NCBI GenBank assembly: GCA_023436205.1
Contig: JAEZKC010000077.1
Span: forward strand, 1-64,000
Origin: Fibrobacterota bacterium
GTDB taxonomy: Bacteria; Fibrobacterota; Chitinivibrionia; Chitinivibrionales; Chitinispirillaceae
Length of the DNA: 64,000 nucleotides
Reading direction: 5' to 3'
Shown one piece after another: positions 33,642-44,200 of the stretch (position 1 is its first letter; each line of letters starts with the position of its first letter). Both the position numbers and the translations under genes were made by a program. Below the pieces are notes generated by a model. It worked only from the letters and a program-made list of their open reading frames with translations, was not told where the DNA came from and made no database searches.

Positions 33642-34478
33642 ATGAATTCCATTTTTCGCTATACCGACTACAGAAAGTTTCTGGGCGATTACTATCTTGC
33701 CCAGAAAGAATCCAATCCCTATTTTTCATATCAGTTACTGGCAGACAGGGCAGGTTTCAAATCAAAGACCTATCTGCACAAGATAATCAACGGGCAGAAG
33801 AATTTGGCCAGAGTGAGCATTTTAAGCGTGGCCAAAGCGATTAAGCTGAAAAGAACAGAAACAGCCTATTTTGAAGCGCTGGTGAATTTCAATGACGCCC
33901 GCACTGCCAGAGACAAAGAATACTATTTTCGAATCCTAAGAGAGCTGGGCCATAGTGATCCCGCTCGACCAGTACTGAGCAGTCAGGTGGAATACTTTTC
34001 TCAATGGTACTATGTGGTAATCAGGGAGCTTGTCACGATTAAGAATTTTAAAGATGACTTTAAGGCTCTGGCAAAACAGGTCGAGCCACCTATTCTTCCG
34101 GAACAGGCAAGGAAAGCGGTAGAAGTATTGCTTGAGCTGGGCCTCATAAAGAAACTGCCTTCCGGTAAATACATGCAGACTGAGCAGTCCCTTACCACCG
34201 ATATGGATACTACTCCGTTTGCCGTGCAGCTTTTCCAGAAACAGAGTCTTAACCTTGCCAGCGAATCTATAGAAAGACACGATAAAGCAGTTCGGGATAT
34301 TTCCACGCTGACCCTGGGCATATCCGAAAACGGTTTTGACCAGATCCGCCAGGAGATAGTTTCATTCAGAAGACGCATAGTGGAGATTGTGAGAAACGAC
34401 AACCCTGCAGATCGAGTCTACCAGTTCAACTTCCAGCTCTTCCCGGTTTCAGAAGTCAAAAACAGACCAGAAAAGTAG
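33642..34478 (+). CDS. TIGR02147-family protein
   Basis: A 278-residue soluble protein that begins SIFRYTDYRKFLGDYYLAQKE, the hallmark opening of the TIGR02147 family, followed by FSYQLLADRAGFKSKTYLHKIINGQKNL, which looks like a helix-turn-helix of the Xre type. The C-terminal two thirds are helical with a conserved-looking EYFSQWYYVVIREL. The family is best known from Fibrobacter, where many copies sit next to surface-protein genes; its function is unknown, and a DNA-binding or regulatory role is inferred. ATG 33642 has GGAG 6 bases upstream. The lipoprotein gene starts one base after its stop. Confidence 0.85.
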   Translation: MNSIFRYTDYRKFLGDYYLAQKESNPYFSYQLLADRAGFKSKTYLHKIINGQKNLARVSILSVAKAIKLKRTETAYFEALVNFNDARTARDKEYYFRILRELGHSDPARPVLSSQVEYFSQWYYVVIRELVTIKNFKDDFKALAKQVEPPILPEQARKAVEVLLELGLIKKLPSGKYMQTEQSLTTDMDTTPFAVQLFQKQSLNLASESIERHDKAVRDISTLTLGISENGFDQIRQEIVSFRRRIVEIVRNDNPADRVYQFNFQLFPVSEVKNRPEK

Positions 34479-34479
34479 C

Positions 34480-35742
34480 ATGAAACCATCTATTCCCATA
34501 TTGATCGCGATTATCACGTTTTGCATGTCTTTACTGTATTGCACTGCAGACTATGCCGGGGGCACGACTGAAACGGTGAACACCAAAGTTGCAGGGGTGA
34601 TCCTCAAGCCCGACGGAACACCGGCAAGCAATGCACAAGTCAGGCTGATCCCCACTGGACAGTTTCCCCTTTCAAAAAATGCGGTTTTCCACTACTCAAA
34701 GACCGATAACCAAGGCCACTATCAGTTCGCAATAGATTCCAAAGGTAAAGAAGAATTCTACAACCTCCTGGCCACTACCGAAAAACTGGCAGTATTTCAG
34801 GATTCCATAGCTTTGAAACCAAACAGTTCTCTGGAAATGGAAAACTCCGTTTTGAAAAGTCAGGGATCAATACGTGGAATGGTTAGCTTGCCCTCTACCA
34901 GCAATTTGGATACTGTGTACGTTTCCGTCATGGGTACCGATATTTTCGGAGCATTCACTACCGGCAAGTTTACCTTGGAAGGGGTTCCCTCCAGTTCGCT
35001 CGTCTTCCGCATCTCCTCGGCTGATCAACACATACATTACCATGATACCTTGATACATATTCCTCAAGATACCACCGTGGAATTGGAAGATACTGTGAAA
35101 CTTCCGTTCAAGAGCTTTCTTCTCGATAATTTTGATGATGGAAACCAATTGCTTCTCCATAACGACATGACCTTTGAATATGGTTTCAACAGTTTTTGGT
35201 ATACCTTTGATGAAAAAGCTGACAGCAACAACTCTCATATTGACCCAAACATAAACACTACTGAAGGGTTAGCACAGTTATTCAGCACAAGCGATGCACT
35301 CGAGGGAAGGTCGATGCACATCAGTTTCACTTTGGCTCAAAGGCAAGTTCCCTTTGCGGGTATCGGATGCAACATTGGGCCCAGGGGGGGATATGTAGAT
35401 CTAACTAATCTTACGGCGATTTCTTTTTACCTGAAAGGAAGAGGTACTATAGGAGTTTCCTTCGATTCCAAACACGTGGAGAGCTATCCGGAAGCAGATC
35501 GTTGGGGCAGATGGGGAAAGACAATAGAGTGCCCCGATATGTGGACCAGAATCGAAATTCCGGCTTCAGACCTGCTTCCGCAGAGCTATTCCCCGCAGGA
35601 AAGAGACAGCTTGCTATGGAATATGGTCTGTGATTCAGTAAAAACTCTTCATTTCACCACTTCGGCCTTTGCTGGAGATACGGTGGAATTACAACTGGAC
35701 AGTATTGCCCTTGAAGGAATTTCAGAAGATGACCTCTACTAA
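34480..35742 (+). CDS. Putative lipoprotein with carboxypeptidase-regulatory-like domain
   Basis: A 420-residue exported protein. The hydrophobic leader ends at LLYC (Cys21), a loose lipobox. Residues about 36-110 form a Cna-B/carboxypeptidase-regulatory-like fold (VAGVILKPDGTPASNAQVRLIPTG...KTDNQGHYQFA), and a second related beta domain follows (GSIRGMVSLPS). From about residue 210 (SFLLDNFDDGNQ) it resembles a carbohydrate-binding, CIA30-like beta-sandwich. It is translationally linked to the TIGR02147 gene, so the two probably act together. Binding to polysaccharide is inference. Confidence 0.78.
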   Translation: MKPSIPILIAIITFCMSLLYCTADYAGGTTETVNTKVAGVILKPDGTPASNAQVRLIPTGQFPLSKNAVFHYSKTDNQGHYQFAIDSKGKEEFYNLLATTEKLAVFQDSIALKPNSSLEMENSVLKSQGSIRGMVSLPSTSNLDTVYVSVMGTDIFGAFTTGKFTLEGVPSSSLVFRISSADQHIHYHDTLIHIPQDTTVELEDTVKLPFKSFLLDNFDDGNQLLLHNDMTFEYGFNSFWYTFDEKADSNNSHIDPNINTTEGLAQLFSTSDALEGRSMHISFTLAQRQVPFAGIGCNIGPRGGYVDLTNLTAISFYLKGRGTIGVSFDSKHVESYPEADRWGRWGKTIECPDMWTRIEIPASDLLPQSYSPQERDSLLWNMVCDSVKTLHFTTSAFAGDTVELQLDSIALEGISEDDLY

Positions 35743-35895
35743 CATGAAACCCCGATTTCAGCTAAATAATTTGTGCATTAAAGTCATATTTTCATTATAA
35801 TATGTGTAGTTGTTTCCAAATGTTTTTGACTTCAAAGTTTACAGCACCATGGATATGCCACCAAATCTCTTTAGCGCTCTCTTTTCCGGAACACA

Positions 35896-36279
35896 ATGAC
35901 ATTCAGCATCAAAGATCAATCACTGCTTATTCCCGGTTCAAAGGACAATCCCTACACTGTAGCCATTTTTGACAATGCAAAATGGCTGATTGTCTGCCGC
36001 ACATTCTGCGAGCCTTCGGTCTTATCTTTAAAGGATTACATTTCCAGAGGCGCTTCAGTTTTGACAGTTTTAAATCGCAAAGGGCTAAGGAAAACCATTG
36101 AATTGAAAGATTGTGCAACCAGCGATTCCAGAAATTCGATAAGAGTGCAGGATGCCATTTGCCTGTTTGAAAAGTCAACAGATAAGAATTCCGAAGATGA
36201 TAACTTCAGAAACATGAAAGTCGCCACAAGCACAAAATCGATTCCCGATCGTTCTCAAGAGATAGGGCCCTCCAAGTAA
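35896..36279 (+). CDS. Hypothetical protein
   Basis: A 127-residue frame with codon use like its neighbours and a plausible folded N-terminal part (PYTVAIFDNAKWLIVCRTF, SLKDYISRGASVLTVLNRKG), and a polar, probably disordered C-terminus. No signal peptide, membrane segment or family is recognised, and there is no good ribosome binding site before the ATG. It lies 153 bases after the lipoprotein gene on the same strand. Confidence 0.45.
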   Translation: MTFSIKDQSLLIPGSKDNPYTVAIFDNAKWLIVCRTFCEPSVLSLKDYISRGASVLTVLNRKGLRKTIELKDCATSDSRNSIRVQDAICLFEKSTDKNSEDDNFRNMKVATSTKSIPDRSQEIGPSK

Positions 36280-36580
36280 AGAAGTAAACCCGAATTTATA
36301 GGGGTCTCCTTCCCTCTCCAGCTTTTTGTTGCAGTACCGCTCTGAATGCGGCATACAATCAGGTCTGCGGAAATAGCCTTTCAAATAAGAATACATGCTG
36401 CCCTCTGTTTAATCATGGAGAATGGCATTATGCTCGTTTTACATGAATACGGATAAATCTCAGAAAAACGTTCAGACTCAGTATGATCGCTCATTTCAGA
36501 ATTTTTTGAGGATTACACAGTCTGCAGGATGGCTTTTATCGGGTTGGAAAGATTACGGGTTTAAGAGAGGAGCAGGGGCA
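36280..36580. other. Intergenic stretch, no gene supported
   Basis: This stretch separates the plus-strand hypothetical gene from the terminator of the minus-strand foldase gene. A 67-codon plus-strand frame (36422-36625) runs into that terminator and is not credible. Nothing else is seen. Confidence 0.45.
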
Positions 36581-36616
36581 GAAAAGGACCCGAACCGCAC
36601 AGAACGGTTCGGGTCC
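36581..36616 (-). terminator. Rho-independent terminator of the foldase gene
   Basis: GGACCCGAACCG and CGGTTCGGGTCC make a perfect 12-bp stem with a 7-base loop (36586-36616). On the minus strand TTTTC follows. It lies 5 bases after the stop at 36622. Confidence 0.9.
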
Positions 36617-36621
36617 ATCAA

Positions 36622-38442
36622 TTAATCGAGGTAATATCTGTCAATAAAGCTCACAACCTTGGCACTATTCTGCAGGTTGCGATACCATAAACCATAAGCC
36701 ATCTGTTTGGTCTGCTCAAGTGAAGCCTGTACGGCCAGCTTTGCATCCGCAGATTCCCAGTCAAACTTCCCGGCATCCTTTTTACCGATAACCTTAACAA
36801 TGAAGAAATTGCCTTGATCATCGATAACCGGAGAGACATCCCCTTCAGTAAGTGTATTCGCCATAGTGGCTGCTTTGGAAGCATATCCGACCTGCGGAAT
36901 GTACTCGGTAGAAGCAACAGTATCGGTTACTCCCGTTACAAGAAGGGTATCTGCAGTCTTAAGATCTGTAATGGATGCACCATTCTTGATCTTTGTCAGG
37001 AGCTGTTCGGCGTACTTTTTAGCTTCCTGCTGTGCGAGTGAATCCTTGAGAGCATTCACAATCTGAGGACGAGCTGTTTCCAGTGGCTGCATACCCTTTT
37101 TGAGCTTCTGCTTGACAGCAAGTAAAAAGAAGGCCTCGTTGTTTTCGAGCCGGTCGGAAATATCGCCCTTGTCACGACCAAAGGCAAAGCTGTTGGCACC
37201 GGATACATACCCTACTTTAGGAATATACTCCCCTTTATTGAAAAGTCCTGTGGAATCCACAGAAACCGAAGGATCTGCTTTGCCGGTCTCGACAATTCCC
37301 TTTTCCAGCATGATTGTCCTCAACGAATCTGCCTTCCATGAGAGCTGATCAAGTGTTTCATTGGTGGGGACATTTTTACGGAGTATATGGCGAGCTTTGA
37401 CCTTGAGCTGACCATCTTCCTCTTTCTTTCCTTCAACCTTGATCAAATGATAACCAAACGCAGTCTTGACCGGATCTGAAATCATACCCGAATCCAGAGC
37501 AAACGCCACAGCCTCAAACTCAGGAACCATTGCTCCCTTGCCAAACCATCCCAGATCACCGCCATTGGCAGCTGAACCCTCATCATCAGACTCCACTTCA
37601 GCTTCCGCCTCGAAGGTAGCCTCACCGGATTCGATTTTCTTTTTAAGATCGGCAAGATCTTTCAGATAAAACTGCTCATCGGATGCAGTGGCCACCTTGG
37701 GAATTTTCACGAAATAAAGGTCAGCCTGCTCTTCCTGATGAAACTTGTCCTGATTTGCATCATAATAACTCTTAATCATCTGATCTGTCACTTTTACCGA
37801 ATCATTTCTGAAACGGTCCGACTCCACCTTGACATACTCGAAGGAGGCTTTGCTGTTTTTCAGATCATGGTTGTAAGCTGCCTCGGCTTTGGACGGGAAC
37901 ACACCAGCCTTGAGCAGAGTCTCCAGTTTCATGCTGGGCAGAATCAGAGTACTAATCTGATTTTCAACATCTCTCAACCAGGGATATGTCGAATAATTCT
38001 GAGGCGTGTTAAGCCACTGCACATATTTGCTTGTATCAAACTGGCCGTTGGTCTGAAAGATGGAAGCAGTATCAATTCCGGGCAGCGGATTGCGCTTAAG
38101 ATACTGGAACACCTCTTCATCACTGGACTCAAGTCTCATCTGCTTCACTACATTATCCAGAAGAACTTTGCCCACTTCCTGATTCCAGACCTGCTTTGGC
38201 ACCATGCGGTACTGAGCCGGAGGAATCTCTCTTCCCTGCTCCTGCATCCGCTGACGCTCGATATTCACCAGATAGTCAAAGTACTGAAGTGAAACCTCTT
38301 TTCCTTCAATTTTTCCAGCAACGTTCTTCTTTGCCATGCCGGTGATATTCATACCCCAGTCCATGAATATGGTACCGCCGACAAATGCAATGATGATGAT
38401 AAGCATGACGATGGGAGCTATCTCCCGCATTTTACTGATCAT
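36622..38442 (-). CDS. PpiD/SurA-type peptidyl-prolyl isomerase, membrane anchored
   Basis: Periplasmic foldase with 606 residues. It has one N-terminal membrane anchor (IVMLIIIIAFVGGTIFMDWGM), a SurA-N-like chaperone region (about 40-230), and a parvulin domain around residues 240-355 with GGDLGWFGKGAMVPEFEAVAFALDSG and PVKTAFGYHLIKVEGK. A second parvulin-like segment (ARHILRK..., then FAFGRDKGDISDRLENNEAFFLL) and a third related repeat (IPQVGYASKAATMANTLTEGDVSPV) follow. It is monocistronic by appearance, with its own terminator, and probably assists folding of exported proteins. Confidence 0.93.
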   Translation of the reverse strand: MISKMREIAPIVMLIIIIAFVGGTIFMDWGMNITGMAKKNVAGKIEGKEVSLQYFDYLVNIERQRMQEQGREIPPAQYRMVPKQVWNQEVGKVLLDNVVKQMRLESSDEEVFQYLKRNPLPGIDTASIFQTNGQFDTSKYVQWLNTPQNYSTYPWLRDVENQISTLILPSMKLETLLKAGVFPSKAEAAYNHDLKNSKASFEYVKVESDRFRNDSVKVTDQMIKSYYDANQDKFHQEEQADLYFVKIPKVATASDEQFYLKDLADLKKKIESGEATFEAEAEVESDDEGSAANGGDLGWFGKGAMVPEFEAVAFALDSGMISDPVKTAFGYHLIKVEGKKEEDGQLKVKARHILRKNVPTNETLDQLSWKADSLRTIMLEKGIVETGKADPSVSVDSTGLFNKGEYIPKVGYVSGANSFAFGRDKGDISDRLENNEAFFLLAVKQKLKKGMQPLETARPQIVNALKDSLAQQEAKKYAEQLLTKIKNGASITDLKTADTLLVTGVTDTVASTEYIPQVGYASKAATMANTLTEGDVSPVIDDQGNFFIVKVIGKKDAGKFDWESADAKLAVQASLEQTKQMAYGLWYRNLQNSAKVVSFIDRYYLD

Positions 38443-38544
38443 ACACTCTCCTCGAATGTTTATGTAGTGAGCAGATATGGTTTACGGTTATGGTTGAAAG
38501 AGAGCTAAACCGCGGAGTTCTCGAAAGAGAGAAGGACACTGCGG

Positions 38545-38572
38545 AAAAAAGCCGGCCCCCTGAGAAGCCGGC
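38545..38572 (-). terminator. Rho-independent terminator of the processing protease
   Basis: GCCGGC (38551-38556) and GCCGGC (38567-38572) pair around a 10-base loop. On the minus strand the stem is followed by TTTTTT (38545-38550). It lies 16 bases after the stop of the protease gene. Confidence 0.88.
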
Positions 38573-38588
38573 CTCTCTTATGAATTAC

Positions 38589-40481
38589 TTACTTTTTCTT
38601 AGCGCCTTTACTGGTTTCCTTTTTAGAATCTTTTTTAGAATCAGTTGCCTGACCCACCGGCTGAGCATCATTTCCGGGTTTGAGAAGATTCGAATAAGCC
38701 TCTTTATCTCTTAATAGATTAATTGCCGTACTAAGCTGCTCGTCATTCTTAAGCTTTGATCTGAAGACGATATCATGATCCTGACCGAACTCTCGCACCA
38801 GCAGAGCATCACGAACAAGTCTTTTGATCTCCGTGTCATTCTGCCTAAGAGCCCGCCTGCTCTCCTGATTGAGGATGGAGTCCATCTTTTCAGCCGCAGC
38901 CTTCAGACCGCTCATCTCACCCTCACTGAGCTTTGGAAGTTCCATATAAGGATTCTTGGCCTTGAAAGCTGTATCCTCAACAAGTCCACTCTTCTTTTTA
39001 AACTCCTCAAGCTGCAGCTGAGCCACACTCTGATATGTGAATTTGATTGAATCCAGAAAATTATAAAATGCACTCATGGTTGTCTCATCCACCTGGTAAT
39101 CGTTGGTGAGTTTCACATTTCGTTTCTGGAGGCGCACATATTCCATATTGGCGAACTGAAAAAACACATCCTTTCCATAGAGGGCTCGTATGGTCATCTG
39201 AGGAATCTTCTGTTTCACTATGGTATCAGGCACTATCCCGCCGCCACCATGAACAATTCTTCCACCATTTGTCTTGTAAGTGGCAGTATCCACTCTGGTG
39301 CCGTGTGACTTCTCGGCAGACTCCCCTTCAGTGCTGTTTTCACCCCCCTCCTCCTCAGATGCCAACTCCTCTTCAGCATCTTTTCGGAAGTTTTCGGCAC
39401 GATTGATGCATCTTCCTGCAGGAGTGTAGTAAAAAGCAGTGGTCAATTTCAGATGGTTTGATGCATCCAGTGGCAGAATGCTCTGCACGGAACCCTTTCC
39501 AAAAGAAGTATCCCCCACGATAATGCCTCTGTCCCAATCCTGAATGGCACCGGAAACAATTTCTGAGGCGCTGGCTGACGCATAGTCGACCAAAACCGCC
39601 AGGGGCATATCAAGAGGAAGCACAGGATTACTTGATGAACGAAACTCGTTGTTCTGACTTCTTACCCGGCCCCTAGTGGAAACCACCAGTGATTTGCGAG
39701 GCAGGAACTTTTCGGAAACCTCAATGGCCTGAGGAAGAAGACCACCGGGATTATGTCTGAGATCGAAAACCATCCCTTTGATGTTCTTCTTGAGGAGTTC
39801 CTTTATAGCCTTCTCCACCTCTGCACCGGCATCGGCGGAAAACTGCTGAAGATTAACATAACCAATGTCATTATCCAATACGCCATAATAGGGAACTGAT
39901 TTAATATGGATGATCTCCCTCTTAATTTCGTAAGGAATGTCCTCCGGCTCGCCTTTTCTTCTGATTAGAATGGTTACCGTGGATCCCGGTTCGCCGCGCA
40001 GTTTGTTGACCGCCTTATCAACGGTAATGCCTGCAGTGGAAACCCCGTCGATCTTGATGATCTGGTCACCGGACTGAATTCCGGCTCTGGATGCAGGTGT
40101 TCCGGATATGGGGGTCATGACAGTGAGAACATTATCTCTGATTGAAATCTGGATTCCCAAACCGCCAAACTTTCCATCGGTCTGGATTCTTAGCTCCTCG
40201 TATTCCTTGGCTTCAAAGTAGGAAGTGTGGGGATCAAGAATTTTCAGCATACCCGAAATGGCGTTATCGACCAGTTCCTTGGAAGAGACATCGTCAACGT
40301 AGTTCTGATGAATTTTGGTGATCACGTCATCCATGCGGCGAATATCACCGTAGAAGTCATCCCCGCTGGCCTTGGTGGAATCAACCAGCAAACCGGTGAA
40401 TACCACGATCATGATGACCATACCCACAAACGGAGTTCCTCTGAAGAACTTACGGGCTTGCTGATCTGAAGTCTTTTCCAT
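38589..40481 (-). CDS. C-terminal processing peptidase, S41 family (Prc/CtpA)
   Basis: Periplasmic serine protease that trims exported proteins. Seen: N-terminal membrane anchor (FVGMVIMIVVFTGLLV), PDZ domain (GGLGIQISIRDNVLTVMTPISGTPASRAGIQSGDQIIKIDG), S41 core with VFDLRHNPGGLL, the catalytic Ser in VDYASASASEIVSG, and the Lys in GDTSFGKGSVQ. An acidic low-complexity insert (about residues 385-415) splits the C-terminal part, which ends in a Lys-rich tail. ATG 40481 has AGGAG 6 bases upstream; an in-frame ATG at 40496 has none. The protein has 630 residues. Confidence 0.95.
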   Translation of the reverse strand: MEKTSDQQARKFFRGTPFVGMVIMIVVFTGLLVDSTKASGDDFYGDIRRMDDVITKIHQNYVDDVSSKELVDNAISGMLKILDPHTSYFEAKEYEELRIQTDGKFGGLGIQISIRDNVLTVMTPISGTPASRAGIQSGDQIIKIDGVSTAGITVDKAVNKLRGEPGSTVTILIRRKGEPEDIPYEIKREIIHIKSVPYYGVLDNDIGYVNLQQFSADAGAEVEKAIKELLKKNIKGMVFDLRHNPGGLLPQAIEVSEKFLPRKSLVVSTRGRVRSQNNEFRSSSNPVLPLDMPLAVLVDYASASASEIVSGAIQDWDRGIIVGDTSFGKGSVQSILPLDASNHLKLTTAFYYTPAGRCINRAENFRKDAEEELASEEEGGENSTEGESAEKSHGTRVDTATYKTNGGRIVHGGGGIVPDTIVKQKIPQMTIRALYGKDVFFQFANMEYVRLQKRNVKLTNDYQVDETTMSAFYNFLDSIKFTYQSVAQLQLEEFKKKSGLVEDTAFKAKNPYMELPKLSEGEMSGLKAAAEKMDSILNQESRRALRQNDTEIKRLVRDALLVREFGQDHDIVFRSKLKNDEQLSTAINLLRDKEAYSNLLKPGNDAQPVGQATDSKKDSKKETSKGAKKK

Positions 40482-40598
40482 TGTTTCTCCTGCCATGTTA
40501 ATGTAGTCTGACTAGCCCTGTAGGAACAACCCCGGAGGCAGCGGGAGTGTCCTGAAGCGTTTTCGCGACACTATATGAAAATACATCAGGTAGCAATA

Positions 40599-41255
40599 TC
40601 AATTCCATTCTGAATGAGAGAGAGTGGTACTCTGAAGCATGCCGGAAAGCATCCGGTAAACCTCGTCTGTAAGCTCTTCCAAACCTCTGCTGCCATCAAG
40701 AAGCCTGATTTTTTCCGGATTTGCGGAAGCGGCAGCAAGATACCCCTCCCTGATCCTGCCAAAAAAAGCATCCCCCGCACTCTCCAGCCTGTCCTGCCCC
40801 TTGCCGATGCGGCTGAGACGCAGCTTTGATAATTCTACTGATATATCAAATATAAAAGTACAATCGGGAGATACCCCGGAGGTGGCAAATTCATTAATGT
40901 TTTTGAGAAACTCCAGTTCCAGCCCACGTCCGTAACCCTGATAAGCAAAAGTGGCTTCCTGGAAACGATCACACAATACAAGCTCACCGCGTTCTATTGC
41001 AGGCCTGATTGTCTGTTGCACATGCTGAGCGCGAGCAGCAAGATAGAGAAGCAGTTCAGTCTGGGAACACATTTCTGAATTCTGAGGCGAGATAAGAATT
41101 TCACGAATCTTTTCACTTATGGGGGTTCCTCCGGGCTCACGGGTCACTACAACTACATATCCCTGAGCCCTGAGTTTTTCGGCAACCCTGAGAAGCTGGG
41201 TGCTTTTACCGCACCCGTCAATACCCTCGAAAGTTATGAAAAGTCCCCTGCTCAT
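40599..41255 (-). CDS. tmk: Thymidylate kinase
   Basis: Phosphorylates dTMP to dTDP. P-loop FEGIDGCGKSTQ, TREPGGTPISEKIR, and the LID/substrate region CDRFQEATFAYQGYGRG (DRF in place of the usual DRY). The length of 218 residues is usual. The ATG at 41255 overlaps the secA stop (ATGA); an upstream in-frame start at 41273 would lie deeper inside secA. The protein lacks arginine directly inside the P-loop, as in the human/yeast-like type, but has RIGKGQDRLE in the LID. Confidence 0.96.
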   Translation of the reverse strand: MSRGLFITFEGIDGCGKSTQLLRVAEKLRAQGYVVVVTREPGGTPISEKIREILISPQNSEMCSQTELLLYLAARAQHVQQTIRPAIERGELVLCDRFQEATFAYQGYGRGLELEFLKNINEFATSGVSPDCTFIFDISVELSKLRLSRIGKGQDRLESAGDAFFGRIREGYLAAASANPEKIRLLDGSRGLEELTDEVYRMLSGMLQSTTLSHSEWN

Positions 41256-44200
41256 GAATTGGCACCGTGACACTTTTTAAACTTCTTTCCACTGCCGCAT
41301 GGACAAGGATCATTTCTTCCCACCTGCGGTGCAACTCTTACCGGCTGCATAACCGTGGTCTGGCCGCCTCCACGATTGGTTACCATCTGGGGCTGCATCT
41401 GAGGACGAGGCATGGGAGCAGGAGCAGCTTCTCGTGACGGCGCAAATGTTTCTGCTGAATCGTGAACCGGCCGGGCACTGCCCAGATTCATGCGGTCCTG
41501 GCGTTCAACCCTCTCCAGACGGAAAATGTAATTGGAAACCTCCCGCGCAATTGTGCTTCTCAGTTCCTTGAACATCGTCAGACCTTCCCGCTGATACTCA
41601 AAAAGGGGATTTTTCTGACCGAAGGCGCGGAACTGAACTCCACCCTTGAGATGATCCATTTCAAAAAGGTGATCCTTCCAGAGAGTATCGATCACCATAA
41701 GGAAAACACCTCGCTCAAATTGACGCATAACAGGTGTGCCGAAACGCTGTTCCTTCTCTTCGTACTTTTCCTTCACCAAATGCCAGACATCATCAAAAAG
41801 ACTGTCCTGAGTTTTTGAACCTATCTCATTTTCAGGAATCCGGTAGACCACACCGAAAGATGTCTGAATATCTTCGTATAATCCGTCAAGATTCCAGGTC
41901 TCTGTGAACTTGCGATCGGTGGTATGCTTCTCGATAATTTCCTCAAGCGTTGACGCGATCTGATCAAGAATCTCATCTTTAAGATTCTCCCCGCGCAAAA
42001 TTCTCTGGCGAAGCCCGTAAATCTCCCGGCGCTGGAGGTTCATCACATCATCATATTCCTTGAGATGCTTTCTGATATCGAAGTTGCGCCCCTCAACTCT
42101 CTTCTGAGCACCTGCGATAGACCCGCTGACCCAGCGGTGACTGATTGCTTCTCCTTCAGGGGTGCCCAGCCTGTCCATGACAGCACGGATTCTTTCTGCA
42201 CCGAAGATACGCATGAGATCATCATCGATTGACAGGAAAAACTTTGATGAACCGGGGTCACCCTGACGACCCGCACGACCACGCAGCTGATTGTCGATTC
42301 GACGGCTTTCGTGACGCTCGGTTCCGATGATATGAAGACCGCCCAATGCGAGCACTTTCTCATGCTCTTCACGAGTTTTCTCGTAAAGTTTCGAAAATTT
42401 CTGCCTTTTCTCCTCGAGGGTCAGGGAATCAGGTTCAATGTCCTCCTTGAGAAGTTCATTGTTAGCCATTATCTCAAAATTACCGCCCAGCACAATATCG
42501 GTTCCACGACCGGCCATATTGGTGGCAATAGTGACCGCACTCAGGCGCCCAGCCTGAGCCACAATGGTGGCTTCCTTGGCGTGGTGTTTGGCGTTTAGCA
42601 CCTCATGCTGGATACCGGCTCTTATGAGGAGCTTGCTGAGAAGTTCCGATTTTTCGATGGAGGTGGTTCCCACAAGACAGGGACGTCCCTTCTCGTGCAT
42701 ATCCTGAATCTCCTTGACAATAGCATTATACTTTTCCCGATAAGTCTTGTAGATTTCATCGTCAAAGTCAAGCCTCTGCAAGGAACGGTTGGTGGGAATT
42801 GTGACCACGTCAAGCTTATATATTTCATGAAATTCAGCAGCTTCGGTGACCGCTGTACCGGTCATACCGGCCAGTTTATTATACATTTTGAAAAAATTCT
42901 GAAATGTAATGGTTGCCAGTGTCTGGTTCTCCCCGGCTACCTTTACACCTTCCTTGGCTTCCAACGCCTGATGCAACCCCTCACTGTAACGTCGTCCATG
43001 AAGAATACGACCGGTAAACTCATCAACAATGAGTATCTGACCATCCTGCACCACATAGTTTACATCGCGCTCGAAAAGAGAATACGCTCTGAGGAGCTGG
43101 CTTATACTGTGAATGCGCTCGGAAATTTCGGCATAACTTCTATGAGCTTCTTCCTTGCGTTCAGCTTTTTCCTGAATGCTCAGGGAACTGTCAGCATCAA
43201 TTTTACCGAGCAGTTCTGCAAGATCGGGCACCACGAAAAAGTTGCCATTTTCTCCTCCGACAAGTGCCCGGCCCTTCTCGGAAAGTTCGGCACTGTGACC
43301 TGATTCATCGATGACATAATATAGCTCCTCATCGATTTCATGCAGCTTTTTATCTCTGAGGTAATCGGTTTCCACCATTTTCATGTACCTGGCGGCACCC
43401 TGTTCCTTGAGCAGTTTAAGAAGACGCTTGTTTTTGGGAGCACCACGCTGAGCGACCAGAAGCTTAAAGCCGGCTTCGTACTCTTTACCCTCCTGTTTGA
43501 GAAGCTCTTCGGCCTCCCCAACGATACTCTGGACAAGTGTATTCTGTGCACTAACCAGTTTCACCACACGAGGTTTGAGTTCTTCGTACTCACGGTTGGA
43601 TTTGGTAACCGGTCCGGAAATAATGAGCGGAGTACGAGCCTCATCAATAAGAATGTTATCCACTTCATCGACAACCGCGAAATTGAGTTCACGCTGAACA
43701 CACTGTTCGGGAGCTGAGGCCATGTTGTCACGAAGATAATCGAAACCGAACTCGTTATTTGTTCCGTAAGTGATATCGCAGTTATAAGCGGCCTTGCGCT
43801 GGGGGCTGTGAGGTTCGGTGAGATCGAGACAGCCCACAGTCAGACCCAGAAAATTGAAGATCTTACCCATCCACTCGCTATCGCGTCGAGCCAGATAATC
43901 GTTAACCGTAATAACATGAACACCTTTGCCGCTGAGCGCATTGAGATAGGCGGCCATGGTGGCGACCTGCGTTTTTCCCTCACCGGTCTTCATCTCAGAA
44001 ATTTTACCCTGATGAAGCACAATGGCACCCATGACCTGCACGTCGAAGTGGGCCATGAACTGCACATCCTGGCCATCAGCCCCCTTCACAATTTTTCGCT
44101 CACCCAACACTCTGTGAGTGGCTTCCCTCACTACCGCAAATGCTTCGGGCAACAAATCGTCAAGTGTTTCACCTTTAGTAAGGCGTTCTCTGAACTCTTC

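Noticed and set aside
36422..36625. 67-codon plus-strand frame before the foldase terminator
   Set aside because: Its last 13 codons are the terminator hairpin of the minus-strand gene, and there is no ribosome binding site.
42605..43303. 232-codon plus-strand frame opposite secA
   Set aside because: It lies entirely inside secA on the opposite strand, has no recognisable domain or ribosome binding site, and mirrors secA codon structure.
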